Of a stretch of 64,000 nt of DNA, positions 47,604 to 56,805 are shown one piece after another; within the stretch, counting starts at the first letter, position 1, and each line of letters opens with the position of its first letter. The position numbers were made by a program, and so were the translations under genes. A model generated the notes under the pieces. It made no database searches, was not told the origin of the DNA, and saw only the letters and a program-made list of their open reading frames with translations. The DNA comes from Stappia sp. TSB10P1A (GTDB taxonomy: Bacteria; Pseudomonadota; Alphaproteobacteria; Rhizobiales; Stappiaceae): the NCBI RefSeq assembly GCF_900185725.1, contig NZ_FYAU01000016.1, positions 186,001 through 250,000 on the forward strand, in the 5' to 3' direction.

Positions 47604-48605
47604 ATGACCGATCTCGTCTCCACCGCCTTTCCCCTCGTCACCGATCTTGCGGCGTTTCCCGCCGCCCTTGCCGACGGGGTCGTGGCGATCGGCAATTTCG
47701 ACGGTGTGCATCGCGGCCACCAGGCGGTGCTCGGCGCCGCGCTGGAGATTGCCAGGGCCCAGTCGGTGCCGGCCTTCGCGCTGACCTTCGAGCCGCATCC
47801 GCGCACGGTGTTCAATCCGGACAAGCCGGTCTTCCGCCTGACGCCGGAGCCGATGAAGGCCCGCGTCATGGCCGCCACCGGGCTCGACGGCATGGTCAGC
47901 CTGCCCTTCACCCCCGCCTTCGCCGGCATCGAGGCGGAAGCCTTCGTCCACGAGATCCTGCGCGACAAGCTGCATATCCGCCACGCTGTGACCGGCTACG
48001 ACTTCCATTTCGGCCGCGCCCGCCGCGGCACGCCGGACTTCCTGCGGGCCGCCGGGCAGTCCGACGGCTTCGGCGTCACCATCGTCACGGCGGAGACCGA
48101 CGAGGCCGGCGAGGCGGTCTCCTCCAGCCGCATCCGCGCGGCGCTGGCCGAGGGCGATGTGGTGGTCGCCAACGCGCTGCTCGGCTATCGCTGGTCGGTG
48201 GAGGCAGAGGTGCGCCATGGCGAGAAGCGTGGCCGCGACCTCGGCTATCCGACCGCCAATCTGGCGCTGCCGGCCGAAACGGAACTCGCCCACGGCATCT
48301 ATGCGGTGCGCGCCCGCATTGATGGCGGCGCCTGGCGCGACGGCGTCGCAAGCTTCGGCCGCCGCCCCACCTTCGACAATGGCGCGCCGCTGCTGGAGGT
48401 CCATCTCTTCGACTTTTCCGGCGACCTTTACGGCAAGCGGATGCAGGTCCTTTTCGCCGCCAGACTGCGGGACGAGGAACGGTTCGAGAGCATCGAGGCG
48501 CTTATCGTGCAGATGGACCGCGACAGCGCCGAGGCGCGGGCGGCGCTGGCCAGCCTTGCCCCGCTCGGTGCCGTCGACCTTGCCCTGAACGGTCCCGCAA
48601 GATGA
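47604..48605 (+). CDS. ribF: Bifunctional riboflavin kinase / FAD synthetase
   Basis: Makes FMN and FAD from riboflavin. The 333-residue product has the N-terminal adenylyltransferase site IGNFDGVHRGHQ and the C-terminal kinase motif GRDLGYPTANL with HGIYAVRA. The start is uncertain: GTG at 47580 is in frame and neither has a clear ribosome site. Its stop overlaps the exporter gene start (ATGA). Confidence 0.94.
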   Translation: MTDLVSTAFPLVTDLAAFPAALADGVVAIGNFDGVHRGHQAVLGAALEIARAQSVPAFALTFEPHPRTVFNPDKPVFRLTPEPMKARVMAATGLDGMVSLPFTPAFAGIEAEAFVHEILRDKLHIRHAVTGYDFHFGRARRGTPDFLRAAGQSDGFGVTIVTAETDEAGEAVSSSRIRAALAEGDVVVANALLGYRWSVEAEVRHGEKRGRDLGYPTANLALPAETELAHGIYAVRARIDGGAWRDGVASFGRRPTFDNGAPLLEVHLFDFSGDLYGKRMQVLFAARLRDEERFESIEALIVQMDRDSAEARAALASLAPLGAVDLALNGPAR

Positions 48606-49546
48606 GCGGCGGCGCTCCGGCAACCGGGGTCATGCGCGGCATCGCCCTGATGAGCGTTGCCATGCTGCTGGTGCCGATGATGGATGTGACGGCCAAGTAC
48701 CTGACCGCCACCCAGCCACCGCTGCAGATCGCGCTCGGCCGCTTCGCCTTCCAGATGGTCTTCGCGGTGCTGACGGCGGCCATCGGCCCGGGCCTTGCCG
48801 TGCTGAAGGCGCCGCGCCTGTGGCCGCACCTGTTGCGCGGCTTCTTCCTGTCCGGTGCGACGGTTTGCTTCTTCACCGCGGTCGCGACCATGCCCGTGGC
48901 CGATGCCATCGCCATCTTCTTCGTCGAGCCGATGATCCTGACGGTGCTTTCGGCCTTGGTCCTCAAGGAGCAGGTCGGCCCCCGCCGCTGGGCCGCGGTG
49001 ATCGTCGGGCTCGCCGGCGCGGCGATCATCATTCGTCCGGGTTTCGCGACCTTCGGCGCCACGGCGCTGCTGCCGCTCGCCGCCGCCCTGCTGTTCGCCC
49101 TCTACCTGGTCATCACCCGCAAGCTCTCGGGCGAAGGCGGCATGCTCTGCGTCCAGTTCACCGCCGGCCTCGGCGGCGTGATGCTGCTCGGAACCCTGTT
49201 CCTGGCCGCCAATGTGGCCGGCTACCAGCCAGCCGCCGCCGTGATGCCGGATCTGCCGGGCTGGGGACTGCTCGCGCTGGTCGGCGCCATCTCCTTCTTC
49301 GCCCACGGACTGATCGTCCAGGCCTTCGCAGCCGCTCCCGCCTCGGTGCTGGCGCCGTTCAACTACCTGGAAATCGTCAGCGCCACCCTGTTCGGCTATC
49401 TGATCTTCGGCGACTTCCCCGACGGTCCCACCTGGGTCGGCATTGCCCTGATCGTCGGCAGCGGCATCTATATCGCCCATCGCGAGAACCGCCGTAGCCA
49501 GGAGGAGCTGGCCGCGCGCATCAACCGCACCGGCCCGCCGGACTGA
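48602..49546 (+). CDS. EamA-family (DMT) transporter
   Basis: A 314-residue inner-membrane protein with two EamA repeats and ten predicted helices. The first repeat ends FFVEPMILTVLSALVLKEQVGPRRW and the second FNYLEIVSATLFGYLIFGDFPDG, the paired signature of the fold. Substrate unknown. Overlaps ribF by 4 bp and is followed by lspA after 15 bp. Confidence 0.93.
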   Translation: MSGGAPATGVMRGIALMSVAMLLVPMMDVTAKYLTATQPPLQIALGRFAFQMVFAVLTAAIGPGLAVLKAPRLWPHLLRGFFLSGATVCFFTAVATMPVADAIAIFFVEPMILTVLSALVLKEQVGPRRWAAVIVGLAGAAIIIRPGFATFGATALLPLAAALLFALYLVITRKLSGEGGMLCVQFTAGLGGVMLLGTLFLAANVAGYQPAAAVMPDLPGWGLLALVGAISFFAHGLIVQAFAAAPASVLAPFNYLEIVSATLFGYLIFGDFPDGPTWVGIALIVGSGIYIAHRENRRSQEELAARINRTGPPD

Positions 49547-49561
49547 GCGAGACGAAAACGG

Positions 49562-50077
49562 ATGACCAAGCTCCGCCTCTGGGGCCCCTCCAGCGCCCTG
49601 ATCCTGACCCTTGCCGTCCTCGGCATGGTGGTCGACCAGGCCTTCAAGCTGTGGATGCTCTACGGCTTCGACATCGCCGCGCGCGGCCGCGTTGCCGTCA
49701 CGCCGTTTCTCGATCTCGTGATGGTCTGGAACTACGGCATCTCCTACGGGCTGCTGCAGCAGGAGGAGGACCTTGGCCGCTGGCTGCTGGTCGCCGCCAC
49801 CGCGGTGATCACCCTTCTGTTCTGGATCTGGGGTGCCCAGGCGCCGCGCCGCCTGCAGGCCGCCGGCTTCGCGCTGGTCATCGCCGGCGCGCTTGGCAAC
49901 GGCATCGACAGGGTGGTGCACGGCGCAGTCGCCGACTTCTTCCACCTCCATGCCGGAGACTTCTCCTGGTACGTCTTCAACCTTGCCGATGTCTGGATCG
50001 TTGCCGGGGTGGCGGCTCTGCTGTATGACAGTTTCGCTGGTGGCCCTAATGATGCCGCAAAAAACCCGTCTGAGTAG
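49562..50077 (+). CDS. lspA: Lipoprotein signal peptidase II
   Basis: Inner-membrane aspartyl protease that cuts the signal peptide of diacylglyceryl-lipoproteins. The 171-residue protein has four helices, VVDQAFKLWMLY, VWNYGISYGLL, and the catalytic Asp pair in GNGIDRVVHG and FNLADVWIVAG. The gene is followed by a lipoprotein gene. Confidence 0.96.
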   Translation: MTKLRLWGPSSALILTLAVLGMVVDQAFKLWMLYGFDIAARGRVAVTPFLDLVMVWNYGISYGLLQQEEDLGRWLLVAATAVITLLFWIWGAQAPRRLQAAGFALVIAGALGNGIDRVVHGAVADFFHLHAGDFSWYVFNLADVWIVAGVAALLYDSFAGGPNDAAKNPSE

Positions 50078-50189
50078 TCGCAGTGCCCTGTACGCGGCTT
50101 GTGCGGACCAGCCGGAGCCGACCTTCCTGGTGGCCGTAGTGTCGCCGGGACGCGGGTTTCCCCCGCAAGAGCCTTGAAGGATAGCTGAC

Positions 50190-50900
50190 GTGTCGCGTCG
50201 AAACTGGACCGGAACCCCCCTTCGCAAGTCCGCCCGGAGCCTGCTCCTTGCCACGGCCGCGGCGCTCGTGCTCGCCGGCTGCCAGCACGGAGCCGACGGT
50301 TTCAACGACGGCCGGACCAGCGACGAAGCGCCCGATGTCGCGATGATGCGCCAGTTGATGGAAGGCCTCGGAGCGGTCGATGCCCGCACCGAACAGAAGA
50401 TCGACTATTCGCCGCGCGCGCCGCTCGCCATGCCGACAAAGATGGGCGACCTGCCGCAGCCGGAAGAGAAGAAGGAGATCGCCAACTGGCCCGAGCAGGG
50501 CGAGACCGATCTCCAGCGCATCCAGCAGGCGTATCGCGACACCAGCGACCTCGACCGGCAGGGCCGCAGCACGGCCCAGCAGTCGCGCGGCATCAAGGAG
50601 CTTGCCACCGGCGGCGCCAACCGCGACATCCAGCAGGAAATCCGGACGGAGAACCGGCTGGAGAGCGCCCGCATGAAACCGAACGAGCTGAACCAGCGGG
50701 TCGGGGTGGTGCGCCGGGACACGGCCGTGCTCGACGAGAACGGCGCGCCGGTGCGGCGCTACCTGATAGACCCGCCGGTTGCCTATTCGACACCTGCCGG
50801 CAACGCGCCGATGCCCAAGGTCGGCCGGGTGGCCGAACAGCCCAGGGTGTCCGACATCGAGCGGGTGATGGACGGCCAGTCGGCCCGCACCCTGCGCTGA
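50190..50900 (+). CDS. Lipoprotein, DUF3035/BamF-like
   Basis: A 236-residue lipoprotein with signal and lipobox LLLATAAALVLAGC, GTG start. The mature part has an APDEF-like segment followed by IDYSPRAPLAMPTKMGDLPQPEE, similar to DUF3035 proteins (called BamF in Rhodobacter outer-membrane assembly complexes). That match is from memory and is moderate. Located between lspA and the M16 pair, an order also recalled in related genomes. Confidence 0.7.
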   Translation: MSRRNWTGTPLRKSARSLLLATAAALVLAGCQHGADGFNDGRTSDEAPDVAMMRQLMEGLGAVDARTEQKIDYSPRAPLAMPTKMGDLPQPEEKKEIANWPEQGETDLQRIQQAYRDTSDLDRQGRSTAQQSRGIKELATGGANRDIQQEIRTENRLESARMKPNELNQRVGVVRRDTAVLDENGAPVRRYLIDPPVAYSTPAGNAPMPKVGRVAEQPRVSDIERVMDGQSARTLR

Positions 50901-50933
50901 CGCGCGGGCACCGCCAGAGCCAGGAGCCTGTCC

Positions 50934-50959
50934 GGCCGGGGCCCTACCCCGGCCTTTTT
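50934..50959 (+). terminator. Rho-independent terminator after the lipoprotein gene
   Basis: GGCCGGGG (50934-50941) and CCCCGGCC (50947-50954) form an 8-bp stem with a 5-base loop, followed by five T. It ends the lspA-lipoprotein transcript and separates it from the M16 pair. Confidence 0.88.
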
Positions 50960-51077
50960 GTTGCCGTGGACGCGTGCGCAAGCCGCGCCGCTGCGGACCT
51001 TACGAAAAGTTCACGGGTCCTTTGCCGCCCGCCCGCCTATATCTCGTCGGCAGGGACCCCTTTCCGGAGATCGTACC

Positions 51078-52574
51078 TTGTCGCCTCTCTCAGGACCTTT
51101 TTTCCAGCCGCCGCGCCGCGTTCCGACGGCTCGAAGCCTGCTCACCCGCCTCGCCCTTGCCGCGCTGCTGGCCATCGCACCTGCCGTCGCCGCGCGCGCC
51201 GAAGCGCCCCAGGCCGCCGATGCCGCCGCTTTCGCCGACATCCGGATCGGCGGCGACATGAGTGCCTTCACCCTCGACAACGGGCTTGATGTCGTCGTCA
51301 TTCCCGATCGGCGTGCGCCGGTCGTCACCCATATGATCTGGTACAAGGTGGGAGCCGCCGACGAGCCCGAGGGCATGTCCGGCATCGCCCATTTCCTCGA
51401 ACATCTGATGTTCAAGGGCACGAAGGACAATCCGGGCAACACCTTCTCCCGTCGCATCGCCGAGATCGGCGGCCAGGAGAACGCCTTCACCGCGCAGGAT
51501 TACACCGCCTATTTCCAGCGCGTTGCCCGCGAGCATCTGCGCGAGATGATGGAGATGGAGGCCGATCGCATGCACAATCTCGTGCTCAGCGACGAGGTGG
51601 TGCTGCCGGAGCGCGACGTGGTGCTGGAAGAGCGCCGCCAGCGTGTCGACAGCGATCCCGGCTCGATCCTCGGTGAAACGCTCGACAGCATGCTCTTCGT
51701 CAACCATCCTTACGGCACACCGGTGATCGGCTGGGAGGATGAGATCCTCGCTCTCAACCGCCAGAACGCGATCGACTTCTACAACCGCTTCTACACGCCC
51801 AACAACGCGATTCTGATCGTTGCCGGCGACGTGACCGCCGACGAGGTGCGCGACCTCGCCGAGGCGACCTATGGCAAGGTGGCGCGCCGGGCCGAGCCGG
51901 GCGAGCGGCAGCGCGCCAAGGTCCAGGTCCTGCCGGGCGCGCGCGAGGTCACCTATTCCGATCCCCGCGTCAACCAGCCGAACATGCGCAAGGCCTGGGT
52001 CGTGCCGAGCTACAACACCGCCGAGGGCAACCAGGCCCCTGCGCTGGAGATCCTGTCGGAGATCCTGGGCGGCGGCAGCACCAGCCGCCTCTACCGGCAG
52101 TTGGTCGTCGAGCGCGGCATCGCCGCCTCCGCCGGCAGTTGGTATCGCTCGGGCGCCCTCGACGACAGCGTCTTCATGATCTACGCGGTACCGGCCGATG
52201 GAACGGAGTTGAAGGAGCTCGGCGAGGCGGCCCATGACGTGCTGAGGCAGATCGCCGCCGACGGGGTCACGGCCGAGGAATTGGAGCGCGCCAAGAAGAG
52301 CCTGCTGTCCTCAGCGCTCTACGCCCAGGACAGCCAGTCGGCGCTTGCCCGCATCTTCGGCGCGGCGCTGACCACCGGCGGGACCATCGAGCAGATCCGC
52401 AACTGGCCCGCGACCGTCACCGCCATTACCGCCGACGATGTGAAGGCCGCCGCCGCAACGCAGTTTTCGGCGTCCCCTGTCACCGCCTATCTGCGCGGAA
52501 GCGAGGCGGCGGCAACCACCCCGCCGGAGGCGGCACTGCAGGATCCGGCCGTCGCGCAGGAGGTCCAGCAATGA
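51078..52574 (+). CDS. Exported M16 zinc peptidase (catalytic partner)
   Basis: A 498-residue periplasmic peptidase with a signal peptide (LLTRLALAALLAIAPAVAARAEA). The zinc motif is HFLEHLMFKGT, with the downstream Glu in ERDVVLEERRQRVDSD. The C-terminal lobe has ILGGGSTSRLYRQLVVERG. The start is TTG at 51078 with ggag nine bases upstream; no ATG gives the signal peptide. It overlaps its partner gene by 4 bp. A role in outer-membrane or lipoprotein quality control is inferred from location. Confidence 0.93.
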   Translation: MSPLSGPFFQPPRRVPTARSLLTRLALAALLAIAPAVAARAEAPQAADAAAFADIRIGGDMSAFTLDNGLDVVVIPDRRAPVVTHMIWYKVGAADEPEGMSGIAHFLEHLMFKGTKDNPGNTFSRRIAEIGGQENAFTAQDYTAYFQRVAREHLREMMEMEADRMHNLVLSDEVVLPERDVVLEERRQRVDSDPGSILGETLDSMLFVNHPYGTPVIGWEDEILALNRQNAIDFYNRFYTPNNAILIVAGDVTADEVRDLAEATYGKVARRAEPGERQRAKVQVLPGAREVTYSDPRVNQPNMRKAWVVPSYNTAEGNQAPALEILSEILGGGSTSRLYRQLVVERGIAASAGSWYRSGALDDSVFMIYAVPADGTELKELGEAAHDVLRQIAADGVTAEELERAKKSLLSSALYAQDSQSALARIFGAALTTGGTIEQIRNWPATVTAITADDVKAAAATQFSASPVTAYLRGSEAAATTPPEAALQDPAVAQEVQQ

Positions 52575-53944
52575 GCCGCTCCGCCATCCGCCCCGCCACC
52601 CCTCACGGGACATCGCCCATGAGCCTCGTTTCCGCGCTCGGCCGCGGGCTTGTTGCCTTCGCCCTGCTCTTTGCCGCCCTTGCCGCCCTCCCGCGCCCGC
52701 TCTCGGCCATGGAGATCCAGGAGATCACCACACCGGGCGGGCTCAGCGCCTGGCTGGTCGAGGACGACACGGTTCCGATCGTTGCCATCAAGTTCGCCTT
52801 CGCGGGCGGCGCGTCGCAGGATCCGGAAGGGGGCGAGGGATTGACCAATCTCCTGTCGGCAATGCTCGACGAGGGGGCCGGGGATCTGGACTCGCAGGCC
52901 TTTCAGACGCGGCTGGAGGATCTGTCGGTACGGATCGGCTTCGATGCCGGGCGCGACAATTTCTACGGCGCGATGCGCACGCTGACGCCGAATATCGACG
53001 ACGCCTTCGAGATGCTGCGCCTTGCGGTCACCGCTCCGCGCTTCGATGCGGAGCCGGCCGAGCGGATGAAACGCCAGATCATCGCCGGGCTGCGCCGCGA
53101 GGCGAAGGATCCGGACGCCATCGCCGGACGCCGCTGGGCTGAACTCGCCTATCCGGGCCACGCCTACAGCCGGCCGTCGCGCGGCACCGAGGAGAGCGTC
53201 GCCGCGCTGTCGCCGCAGGATCTGAAGGACCTGCATGGCCGCCTCTTCACCCGCCAGGGGCTGAAGATCACGGTCGTCGGCGCCATCACTGCGGAGCGGC
53301 TGGCGCCGTTGCTCGACAGCGTCTTCGGCGCGCTGCCGGAGACGGGCGAGTTGACCGAGGTCGCCGACATCGCCATGGCCAGGGGCACGATGGAGCATGT
53401 GGCGCTCGACGTGCCGCAGACCTCGATCCGCATCGGTCTGCCCGGCCTCAAGCGCGACGATCCGGACTTCATCCCGGCCTTCGTCATGAACCACATCCTG
53501 GGCGGGGGCACGTTCTCGTCCTGGCTCTTCGAAGAGGTGCGCGAGAAGCGGGGCCTGGCTTATTCCGTCGGCTCCTACCTGCTGCCCTATCAGCACACCG
53601 GGGCCTGGCTGGCGGTGACCGGAACCCGCGCCGACCGCGCCGACGAGTCGGTGGAGGTGATCCGGGCGCAAATGGCGCGGATGGCCGACAAGGGACCGAG
53701 CGAGGAGGAACTGGCCAAGGCCAAGGCCTATCTCACCGGCTCCTATGCGCTGCGCTTCGACACGTCCGACAAGATCGCCGACCAGTTGCTCGGCATCCAG
53801 GTGGAAGGGCTCGGCCGCGACTATATCGACATCCGCAACGATCTCATCGAAGCAGTGACGCTGGATCAGGTGCGGGCCGCTGCCACCCGCCTGCTGAAGG
53901 GGATCGATCCGCTGGTGGTGACCGTCGGTCCGGAAAAGGGATGA
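52571..53944 (+). CDS. M16 peptidase-like protein lacking the zinc site
   Basis: A 457-residue exported M16 protein. The position of the zinc motif reads LTNLLSAMLDEG, so the HxxEH residues are absent. The substrate-side MNHILGGGTFSSWLFEEVREKRGLAYSVG is intact. This matches the alpha-type non-catalytic subunit that pairs with an active M16 beta. It overlaps the active gene by 4 bp. Confidence 0.92.
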   Translation: MSRSAIRPATPHGTSPMSLVSALGRGLVAFALLFAALAALPRPLSAMEIQEITTPGGLSAWLVEDDTVPIVAIKFAFAGGASQDPEGGEGLTNLLSAMLDEGAGDLDSQAFQTRLEDLSVRIGFDAGRDNFYGAMRTLTPNIDDAFEMLRLAVTAPRFDAEPAERMKRQIIAGLRREAKDPDAIAGRRWAELAYPGHAYSRPSRGTEESVAALSPQDLKDLHGRLFTRQGLKITVVGAITAERLAPLLDSVFGALPETGELTEVADIAMARGTMEHVALDVPQTSIRIGLPGLKRDDPDFIPAFVMNHILGGGTFSSWLFEEVREKRGLAYSVGSYLLPYQHTGAWLAVTGTRADRADESVEVIRAQMARMADKGPSEEELAKAKAYLTGSYALRFDTSDKIADQLLGIQVEGLGRDYIDIRNDLIEAVTLDQVRAAATRLLKGIDPLVVTVGPEKG

Positions 53945-54015
53945 CGCCGACGACCTGAGGCCCCTCTCGCGCCGGAGCACGCCCCGCCAGCAACGCCCCC
54001 CTTGCGACATGACAC

Positions 54016-54048
54016 AGCCCCGCCGGAGGACCCTCCGGCGGGGCTTTC
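54016..54048 (+). terminator. Rho-independent terminator after the M16 pair
   Basis: AGCCCCGCCGGAG (54016-54028) and CTCCGGCGGGGCT (54033-54045) form a 13-bp stem with a 4-base loop and are followed by ttc. It lies 72 bp after the second M16 gene. Confidence 0.88.
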
Positions 54049-54122
54049 ATTCGTTCGGTAAGGCTTTCGGCGGGCCTTTCAGCCCGTACCGCTACCCGAG
54101 GTTTTCTCGCCCGGCAGGCGGG

Positions 54123-55589
54123 CTATTCGGCGGCGCGGCGCATATTGCGTTGCGGCGGACGTGCCTGCAGGACCTCCGGGCGCACCGGCCGCGGCGGCGA
54201 GAACAGATAGCCCTGGCCGATGCGGGCGTCGTAGTCGAGCACCTCCAGCACCTGAGCCTCGGTCTCGACATGGTCGACGATCAGTTCCATTGCATAACGG
54301 CGCAGCAGGTCGCCGAGGTCGGCCGGATGGATATGGCTCGCCGGCATGTGCTCCGTGCCGATCAGGCGGCCCGCATGCAACTTGATGTATCGGAAGCCTC
54401 GGTCCGACAGCGCCTTGAAGTCCATCTTCAGGTCTCGGACCCGATCGATCGAGAAGCGGTAGCCGAGTTCGTGCAGCGCCGCGAGGCTCTCCAGTTCCAG
54501 CGCCCCCATCTCGTTGACGTCGTCCTGGGTGAATTCGAAGGTCAACTGACCGGCAAAGCCCTCGTTGGCGCGCAGGAAATCGAGGAAACCAGGAAAGAAG
54601 CGCTCATCCACCAGCGTCTGGGTCGACAGGTTGACGAAGAGGCCGGACCGGCGGTTGCGGCTCGACAGCCGCCGCAGCACCTGGATGGCGCGGAACAGCA
54701 TGAGGTTGTCGATCGCCGGCATCATCCGCGCCCGCGTTGCCTCGGCGATGAAGTCGACCGGTTCGAGATAGTTGTTCTGCGCGTCGCGGATGCGGGTCAG
54801 CGCCTCGTAGTCGCGGACCTGGCGCTGCGGCAGAGTGACGATCGGCTGCAGGAACAGGTCGACGCGGTTGTTGTCGAGCGCCTCCTGGATCACCCGGCGC
54901 AGTTCCGGATCGGGTCTCGCCTCCTCGCGAGCCCGCGCCATGGCGTGCGCCCCTGTCGGACCGGCCGGGTCCTCGGCGCGCTCCCCGGGACGGGTGGAGA
55001 GCGGCCTGTCGCCGGGAGCGGGTCCCCGCACCGCGGGAGCCTCGCCCGGATACCCCCGCAAGGGCGACTGACCGCCAAACCCCGCCGCAGGGGCATGGTG
55101 CTGGCCCGCAGGCGGCTGGCTGTAGCCCAGGGCGCGTGGCTCCTCGTAAGCGGCGAAGCGCTCGGGCGGCGGCGCGATCTGGCGCGTCTCCTGCTCGTCG
55201 ATCCGCTCTTCCATGCCGGCCATCGCCTCGGCCATCTGCTTGATCAGGCTGCCCAGCACCTCGACTTCGGCGAACAGCGGGTCGATCTCCTCGCGGGTGC
55301 GGCGCGGCAGGTTGGTCTCCATGCCGCTGAGACGCCCCTCGATGTTGCTGACGTCCTCGTCGACCTCGAGCACCCGCTCCTCGAGCGCGGCGACCTTCTC
55401 GGCGATATCGCCGCGGTCGCGCTGACGGGCGAAGACGAGATGCACGACGATCATGGTGCACAGAAGGGTCAGGCCAAGCGTCAGCGCCTCGCCCGCGGGG
55501 CGGGCGAACTGGAACATCATGATCGCAGCGACAGAGGCCGCGATCACCCCCATGCAGAGGAAAATGAAGATGCTTGTCGCGCGTGCCAT
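54123..55589 (-). CDS. TipF-like membrane protein with degenerate EAL domain
   Basis: A 488-residue protein with two N-terminal helices (about 7-27 and 34-52), a coiled coil (about 60-140), a Pro-rich linker and a C-terminal EAL domain (about 235-470). This is the architecture of Caulobacter TipF, a c-di-GMP receptor that positions the flagellum. The EAL core keeps YEALTRIRD but the DDFG motif is replaced by SIDRVRDLK, so phosphodiesterase activity is unlikely; binding may remain. Single gene; no flagellar genes nearby. Confidence 0.85.
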   Translation of the reverse strand: MARATSIFIFLCMGVIAASVAAIMMFQFARPAGEALTLGLTLLCTMIVVHLVFARQRDRGDIAEKVAALEERVLEVDEDVSNIEGRLSGMETNLPRRTREEIDPLFAEVEVLGSLIKQMAEAMAGMEERIDEQETRQIAPPPERFAAYEEPRALGYSQPPAGQHHAPAAGFGGQSPLRGYPGEAPAVRGPAPGDRPLSTRPGERAEDPAGPTGAHAMARAREEARPDPELRRVIQEALDNNRVDLFLQPIVTLPQRQVRDYEALTRIRDAQNNYLEPVDFIAEATRARMMPAIDNLMLFRAIQVLRRLSSRNRRSGLFVNLSTQTLVDERFFPGFLDFLRANEGFAGQLTFEFTQDDVNEMGALELESLAALHELGYRFSIDRVRDLKMDFKALSDRGFRYIKLHAGRLIGTEHMPASHIHPADLGDLLRRYAMELIVDHVETEAQVLEVLDYDARIGQGYLFSPPRPVRPEVLQARPPQRNMRRAAE

Positions 55590-55767
55590 GCTCGTCCGGC
55601 CAAGTCCGTGCTTCCGCCGAAGCCGAATCAAACCTACCTCGAATACTGACTGAATACGACGATTCTTCCGAGTCTCCAGCCCTCATGAGGCCACGGAAGG
55701 CGGGAAAGCCTCCCGGCGCACCCTTGTGGGGATCATCAGCGGCGTCATCGGGCCGCAGCCGCGCCTC

Positions 55768-55798
55768 TTGACCTTCCCCTTGCTGGAAGCCCCATTGT
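55768..55798 (+). promoter_or_regulatory. CueR-type (MerR-family) copper-responsive promoter
   Basis: A -35 TTGACC (55768-55773) is followed 19 bp later by CATTGT (55793-55798), the long spacer typical of MerR-family promoters. Between them ACCTTCCCCTTGCTGGAAG (55771-55789) has the dyad ACCTTCC-N7-GGAAG of CueR boxes, very like the E. coli copA promoter. The copper-chaperone-like gene starts 57 bp further on. Confidence 0.82.
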
Positions 55799-55854
55799 TG
55801 CGGCGGATGACAGGTATCGCCGCCGGGCGCGGCGCAAAGGAGAGCGGAACGACC

Positions 55855-56052
55855 ATGATCGAACTGAAGATCGACGGCATCACCTGCAACGGCTGCATCG
55901 CCTCGGTGAAGCGGGCGCTCGTCGCCGCCGACCCGGCCGCCACGGCCGAGATCGATCTCGCCAGCGGCGCGGCGCGCATCGAGACGCAGCTTCCTCGCGA
56001 CCGGGTCGTGGAGACGATCGAGGCGGCCGGCTACGACGTCGTCGCCGGCTGA
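55855..56052 (+). CDS. Heavy-metal-associated domain protein (copper chaperone-like)
   Basis: A 65-residue single HMA domain with the metal site GITCNGCIASVKRAL (CxxC) and the usual beta-alpha-beta-beta-alpha-beta pattern to VVETIEAAGYDVVAG. A CueR-type box upstream indicates copper induction, so it is most likely a CopZ-like chaperone. The matching P-type ATPase and CueR genes are not in the window. ATG with aaaggag upstream. Confidence 0.9.
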   Translation: MIELKIDGITCNGCIASVKRALVAADPAATAEIDLASGAARIETQLPRDRVVETIEAAGYDVVAG

Positions 56053-56076
56053 GCCTTTTTCCCTTCCCCTTCGCGC

Positions 56077-56805
56077 TCACGGGTCGGCCAGCATCCCGTC
56101 GACCAGATGCAGGCGGCGGTCCATGCGCGCGGCCATGTCGAGATCGTGGGTGACCGCGATCACGGTCTTGCCGTGATCGTCGACGAGGGCGCGCAGGATC
56201 TCGAAGACTTGGTCCGACGACTTGCTGTCGAGGCTGCCGGTCGGCTCGTCGGCCAGGATCGCCGGTGGTTCGTTGGCCAGCGCCCGCGCCACCGCCACCC
56301 GCTGGCGCTGGCCGCCGGAGAGCTGGTCCGGGCGCTTTTGCAGGTGATCGCCGAGCCCGAGATCGGCAAGTATCCCTTGCGCCCGCTCACGCATCTCGCG
56401 CGCCGGCAGCCGGCCGAGCTTGCGCATGGGGATCATCACATTGTCGGTGATGGAGAATTCGGGCAGCAGGAAGTGGAACTGGAACACGAAGCCGAGCGTC
56501 GACAGGCGGATCGCCGCGCGCCGGCGTTCGGACAGCAGATGCGTCGCTTCCCCTTCGATCAGCACCTCTCCCTGGCTCGGCAGGTCAAGCAGCCCCAGCA
56601 GATAGAGCAGCGACGACTTGCCCGAGCCGGAAGGCCCGGTGATCGCCACGAATTCGCCGGCCCGGATCGTCAGGTCGATGTCGCGCACCAAGGTCACCGG
56701 CACCGTGCCGGGCAGCACCCGGGTCAGCCGGCGCGCCTCGATCAGCGGCACCGCGACCGGCTGCGGGGCAACGGCGGTGCCGCCGTCCTTCGGGGCCGGG
56801 CTCAT
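56077..56805 (-). CDS. ABC transporter ATPase (LolD/MacB type)
   Basis: A 242-residue ATPase with Walker [16 protein letters not shown], signature [15 protein letters not shown], Walker [16 protein letters not shown] and the switch His in [11 protein letters not shown]. The N-terminus [23 protein letters not shown] is typical of the lipoprotein/peptide exporter group. Last gene of a three-gene exporter operon; its start overlaps the permease stop. Confidence 0.95.
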   Translation of the reverse strand: MSPAPKDGGTAVAPQPVAVPLIEARRLTRVLPGTVPVTLVRDIDLTIRAGEFVAITGPSGSGKSSLLYLLGLLDLPSQGEVLIEGEATHLLSERRRAAIRLSTLGFVFQFHFLLPEFSITDNVMIPMRKLGRLPAREMRERAQGILADLGLGDHLQKRPDQLSGGQRQRVAVARALANEPPAILADEPTGSLDSKSSDQVFEILRALVDDHGKTVIAVTHDLDMAARMDRRLHLVDGMLADP

